Shown here piece after piece: positions 37,683 to 40,515 of a stretch of 40,515 bases of DNA. Within the stretch, counting starts at the first letter, position 1; every line of letters begins with the position of its first letter. The stretch comes from Paludibacter sp. (GTDB lineage: Bacteria; Bacteroidota; Bacteroidia; Bacteroidales; Paludibacteraceae). Position numbers and translations under genes: made by a program. The notes under the pieces are model-generated. The model had not been told where the DNA came from, ran no database searches, and was given only the letters and a program-made list of their open reading frames with translations. The stretch is from the NCBI GenBank assembly GCA_017882285.1, contig JADGPS010000023.1, forward strand, positions 1-40,515. Direction: 5' to 3'.

Positions 37683-39017
37683 GTGAAAAGAATAATATTG
37701 CTCGTTTGGGTTTTGATTATTTCCTTTCTAAGTCAAGCTCAACTTCAGCAATCATTGAATTTTTACGCGGATAAATGTCAAAGTCTGAAAATTGGAACAG
37801 CAGTCGGGTCCAACTTTTATACAGCTTATGATAATGGAGATATTTATAATCGAACGATAATAAATAATTTCAATATTTTAGTAGCTGAAAACGAGATGAA
37901 GTTTGATGCCATGGAGCCTCAAAAAGGAAATTTCAATTATAATAATTCAGACAAATTGGTGGCGTATGCACAAAAATACAACATGCAACTAAGAGGACAT
38001 AATCTGTGCTGGCATAGCCAATTACCTTCATGGATAACGGCAGGGCTGACAAACGGAATAGCAAACGGAACATTTACACGTACGAGCTTACAAGCAATTT
38101 TAAAGAATCATATTAACACTATTGTTACCCGATACAAAGGAAAAGTGCAGCAATGGGATGCGGTAAACGAACCGTTTAATGATGGAACCGGAACGTTAAG
38201 GAACAGTATTTGGCAACAGGTAATTGGAAATGATTATATCGATTCGACTTTTGTGTGGGCGCATAGAGCCGATCCGGATGCAAAATTGTACCTGAATGAA
38301 TACAGTGGCGAAATGTATGGAGATACAAAATCGGAAGCAATGTTTAATTATGTGAAATCAATGAAAGATCGCGGAATACCCATTACAGGCGTGGGGTTTC
38401 AATGCCATTTTATGGTTAATACAATCAACTTTACCAAATTGGATCAAAATATTAAACGATATGCTGTTGCAGGGTTAGAAGTGATAATAACAGAGTTGGA
38501 CATACGGATTAAAAATACCGATTATAATTCAAATCCTGCAAAATGGCTGGCTTATCAGGCAAGCGATTATCAGAATATGATTAACATTTGTTTAAATAAT
38601 TCCAATGCCAAAACCTTTGTTACCTGGGGATTTACCGATAAATATTCCTGGATTCCAAATTTTACAAATAATGCATACGGATATTCTCTGATTTTTGATA
38701 ATTCATACACGATAAAACCGGCTTATACGAGTATATTGAATGTCCTAGCTACTGAAAGTGCCAGATTAAGTGCAGTTAATCCGGTTAAGGAGACTGCTGA
38801 GGTCAGATTATTTTTTACAAACGGTTTGGCTTTTATTAAAACTGATAATGCAATGACCCGATGCCAATTGTTTGATATGAAAGGGAACTGTTTGATTGTT
38901 TCGGAAGTCAAAAATAACAAGATAGAAATTCCCTTGAATAATGTTCAAAGTGGAATGTACATATTAAAAGTCCAATTGGAAAACGGACAAACGATTACCC
39001 GAAAATTTATACGTTAA
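37683..39017 (+). CDS. GH10 endo-xylanase with T9SS sorting domain
   Basis: Secreted xylanase of 444 residues. The GTG at 37683 is the only plausible start: it gives the signal peptide MKRIILLVWVLIISFLSQAQ, and the frame has a TAA at 37650 with no ATG between. The barrel shows GHNLCWHSQLPSW, QWDAVNEPFNDG (acid/base E163), GVGFQCHFM and IITELDIRI (nucleophile E271), then TWGFTDKYSWIP. Residues about 372-444 form a type A T9SS C-terminal domain, with CQLFDMKGN, VQSGMYILKVQLENG and the basic end RKFIR. It should therefore cross the outer membrane by T9SS and be released or anchored outside. This differs from the lipoprotein route of the GH10 at 12566. Confidence 0.93.
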   Translation: MKRIILLVWVLIISFLSQAQLQQSLNFYADKCQSLKIGTAVGSNFYTAYDNGDIYNRTIINNFNILVAENEMKFDAMEPQKGNFNYNNSDKLVAYAQKYNMQLRGHNLCWHSQLPSWITAGLTNGIANGTFTRTSLQAILKNHINTIVTRYKGKVQQWDAVNEPFNDGTGTLRNSIWQQVIGNDYIDSTFVWAHRADPDAKLYLNEYSGEMYGDTKSEAMFNYVKSMKDRGIPITGVGFQCHFMVNTINFTKLDQNIKRYAVAGLEVIITELDIRIKNTDYNSNPAKWLAYQASDYQNMINICLNNSNAKTFVTWGFTDKYSWIPNFTNNAYGYSLIFDNSYTIKPAYTSILNVLATESARLSAVNPVKETAEVRLFFTNGLAFIKTDNAMTRCQLFDMKGNCLIVSEVKNNKIEIPLNNVQSGMYILKVQLENGQTITRKFIR

Positions 39018-39076
39018 TTTAATTTCTAACTACATATTTTTTTAATTCAATTATTAATTTAAAAATTTTATTTATT

Positions 39077-40318
39077 ATGAAAAAAATTACTCTTTTATTA
39101 GGCGTTTTGGGACTTAGTATGACTATGGCAGCCCAAACAAAAATTACGTTTGAATCCGATGCTATTGGATCATCAGGAGGAGTTACTCCCGTTTGGAGTG
39201 CTGGCACAGTAGATGTTGTTGCAAATACGTATACGACAGGTAATCCATCTTCTAAAGCATTGCACGTTTTGAATACAGATTATCTTGGTTTATATTTTAC
39301 GAATTTACCTCTACCTGCCGGTGCAGAATCTATGTATTCGAAAATTAAAGCAAAATATTTAATTATTGGAGGTGCAGATACAGGTTATCCTACGTTGGAA
39401 ATTTTTTCTTCTCCAAATAGCTACACAATGGGTGCTACCGAAAAAATAGGTGAAGTTGCTTGGGCAGGTTTATGGGGTAATGCAGAAATTGGAGTTTGGA
39501 AAACCGTTGAATTTACTTTTGCAAATGCTACGTTAACACCGATACCAGCCGGAAACCTTGTTTTAAAGTTATCCAAAAGCAGTTGCGAATACCTGATTGA
39601 TGACGTTGAATTGGTACCTATTCCGGTAGCAACACCAATTTTTACTTTAGCCGATTTTGAATCTAATACAATCGGAGATAATTTGAATATGAGAAGATGG
39701 AGTCCGACCGATGCTACAGCAACAGTTGAAGCAAATCCTACAATTCCAACTGAAAAATCTGCCCATATTTTAGCAACCAACTGGAATTCTGCTTTAAGAA
39801 TGAATATTGTACTTCCTGCAGGAAAAGTGTTAGCAAATTACAATAAATTAACATTTGATGTTTATTTAAATAACCTTGATGGTACTGACAATGTATATAA
39901 AAATACAGAAGTTTATGTGGGAGATACAAAGGTAATTGATATTCAAGCTGCTGGAGTAGCTAATGCATGGGAAACAAGAAATTTTACATTGGATAATCTT
40001 GCAGGTGGTAATGCTTTTATTCTTGATATTGGGATAAATACAAATAAGGCAAATTATTATCTTGATAATATCAAACTGACGGAAATAAATACTGGTTTGA
40101 CCAAAAATACAATAAATCCGCTTATGATTTATTGTGCAGGTAATACTCTTCGAATCAGCGAAATTGTAAATCAGGTCGATGTTTATAATGTTGAGGGGCG
40201 TTTAATGGTTTCTGCAAAAAACACTTCTAATGTGGATGTAGCAATTCTTGAACGTGGAATTTATATAATAAAAGCAATTAAAGATGGACAAAATTATATC
40301 TCTAAAGTTGTAAAATAG
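39077..40318 (+). CDS. Secreted protein with two CBM-like modules and T9SS sorting domain
   Basis: No catalytic family recognised. The signal peptide ends MTMAAQ (residue 19). Two similar beta-sandwich modules follow: about 20-185, beginning KITFESDAIGSSGG and ending YLIDDVELVP, and about 191-338, beginning LADFESNTIGDN and ending YYLDNIKLTE. The shared FES-x-x-IG start and Y-L-(I/D)D-(V/N) end suggest an internal duplication of a jelly-roll carbohydrate-binding fold. Residues about 344-413 are a type A T9SS domain (VDVYNVEGRL, LERGIYIIKAIKDGQNY). It lies 59 bases behind a T9SS-sorted xylanase, with no terminator between. A role as a secreted xylan-binding partner is likely but is inference. 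Confidence 0.8.
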   Translation: MKKITLLLGVLGLSMTMAAQTKITFESDAIGSSGGVTPVWSAGTVDVVANTYTTGNPSSKALHVLNTDYLGLYFTNLPLPAGAESMYSKIKAKYLIIGGADTGYPTLEIFSSPNSYTMGATEKIGEVAWAGLWGNAEIGVWKTVEFTFANATLTPIPAGNLVLKLSKSSCEYLIDDVELVPIPVATPIFTLADFESNTIGDNLNMRRWSPTDATATVEANPTIPTEKSAHILATNWNSALRMNIVLPAGKVLANYNKLTFDVYLNNLDGTDNVYKNTEVYVGDTKVIDIQAAGVANAWETRNFTLDNLAGGNAFILDIGINTNKANYYLDNIKLTEINTGLTKNTINPLMIYCAGNTLRISEIVNQVDVYNVEGRLMVSAKNTSNVDVAILERGIYIIKAIKDGQNYISKVVK

Positions 40319-40356
40319 ATAGTGTGTAGTTAGAAATTTAATATTTATAAGGTTGT

Positions 40357-40389
40357 CGGGGTCGGAATTTATTCTGACCTCGTTTTTTT
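40357..40389 (+). terminator. Intrinsic terminator ending the PUL
   Basis: Arms 40357-40368 and 40371-40382 can pair over about 12 bp with two G-U wobbles (the innermost pairs open to form the loop), and seven T follow. It lies 38 bases after the stop of the T9SS protein gene. The sequence directly behind its T tract looks like the 5' end of a group II intron. Confidence 0.85.
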
Positions 40390-40390
40390 A

Positions 40391-40515
40391 GTATGTCGGG
40401 CATGGTATTAAGCTGACAGGATGTAAGTTCCTGCATGTGCCGAGTTGATAGGAAACATTAGCGATTGGCAAGTGTGTTGCAGGTGACTGCAAATCTGAAA
40501 GAAGCCCTTAGCAAA
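40391..40515 (+). mobile_element. Group IIC intron, 5' end only (domain I), runs off the right edge
   Basis: The 125 bases read like the start of a bacterial class C group II intron RNA. GTATGTCGGGCATGG at 40391 parallels the family start (GTGTGCCCGGCATGG in the Oceanobacillus intron, recalled). A short hairpin CAGGA/TCCTG enclosing TGTAAGT matches the usual GTGAGAGT-type hairpin. AATCTGAAAGAAGCC near 40491 matches the conserved AATCTGAAGGAAGC stretch, followed by GCAAA. It starts one base behind the T tract of a terminator, the known insertion preference of IIC introns. The first bases GTATG deviate from the consensus GTGYG. The ORF for the reverse transcriptase/maturase would lie outside the window. 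Confidence 0.75.

Overview
The window is a xylan polysaccharide-utilisation locus (PUL) from a Bacteroidota bacterium, probably order Bacteroidales. The signs are two SusC/SusD pairs, a hybrid two-component regulator with an AraC-type output domain, TAnnTTTG-type -7 promoter boxes, AT-rich spacers and two proteins with C-terminal type IX secretion (T9SS) sorting domains. The species cannot be named from the sequence; the T9SS domains argue for a lineage other than gut Bacteroides.

Layout. (1) 1-1449, minus strand: a secreted GH43 beta-xylosidase/arabinofuranosidase, cut by the left edge. (2) 1604-5803: the hybrid two-component sensor (HTCS), divergent from it and followed by an intrinsic terminator. 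(3) 6217-16098: unit A, susC1-susD1-surface glycan-binding protein-GH10 xylanase with an inserted CBM-GH35/DUF5597, closed by a terminator at 16115-16147. (4) 16648-37346: unit B, susC2-susD2-GH115-GPH sugar symporter-GH10-GH43-acetylesterase-GH3-GH67-DUF2264. (5) 37683-40318: unit C, a T9SS-sorted GH10 xylanase and a T9SS-sorted protein with two CBM-like modules, closed by a strong terminator. (6) 40391-end: the 5' part of what looks like a group IIC intron, placed directly behind that terminator.

How it works together (inference from families). The T9SS xylanase and the surface lipoprotein xylanase cut xylan outside the cell, the SGBP and SusD proteins hold the chains, and the SusC channels import oligosaccharides. 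In the periplasm GH115, GH67, the acetylesterase, GH35, the second GH10, GH3 and the left GH43 strip side chains and shorten the backbone. The symporter then moves short products inside, where the GH43 without a signal peptide, and perhaps DUF2264, finish them. Two alpha-glucuronidases of different specificity plus an esterase and a GH35 point to acetylated, branched glucurono(arabino)xylan.

The most striking unexplained signal is regulatory. Units A, B and C each carry the heptamer ATGTAAC exactly 52 nt upstream of a TAnnTTTG box. Further copies, including a pair upstream of the divergent GH43 gene, lie about two helical turns apart in the same register. This is a candidate operator for the HTCS encoded here.
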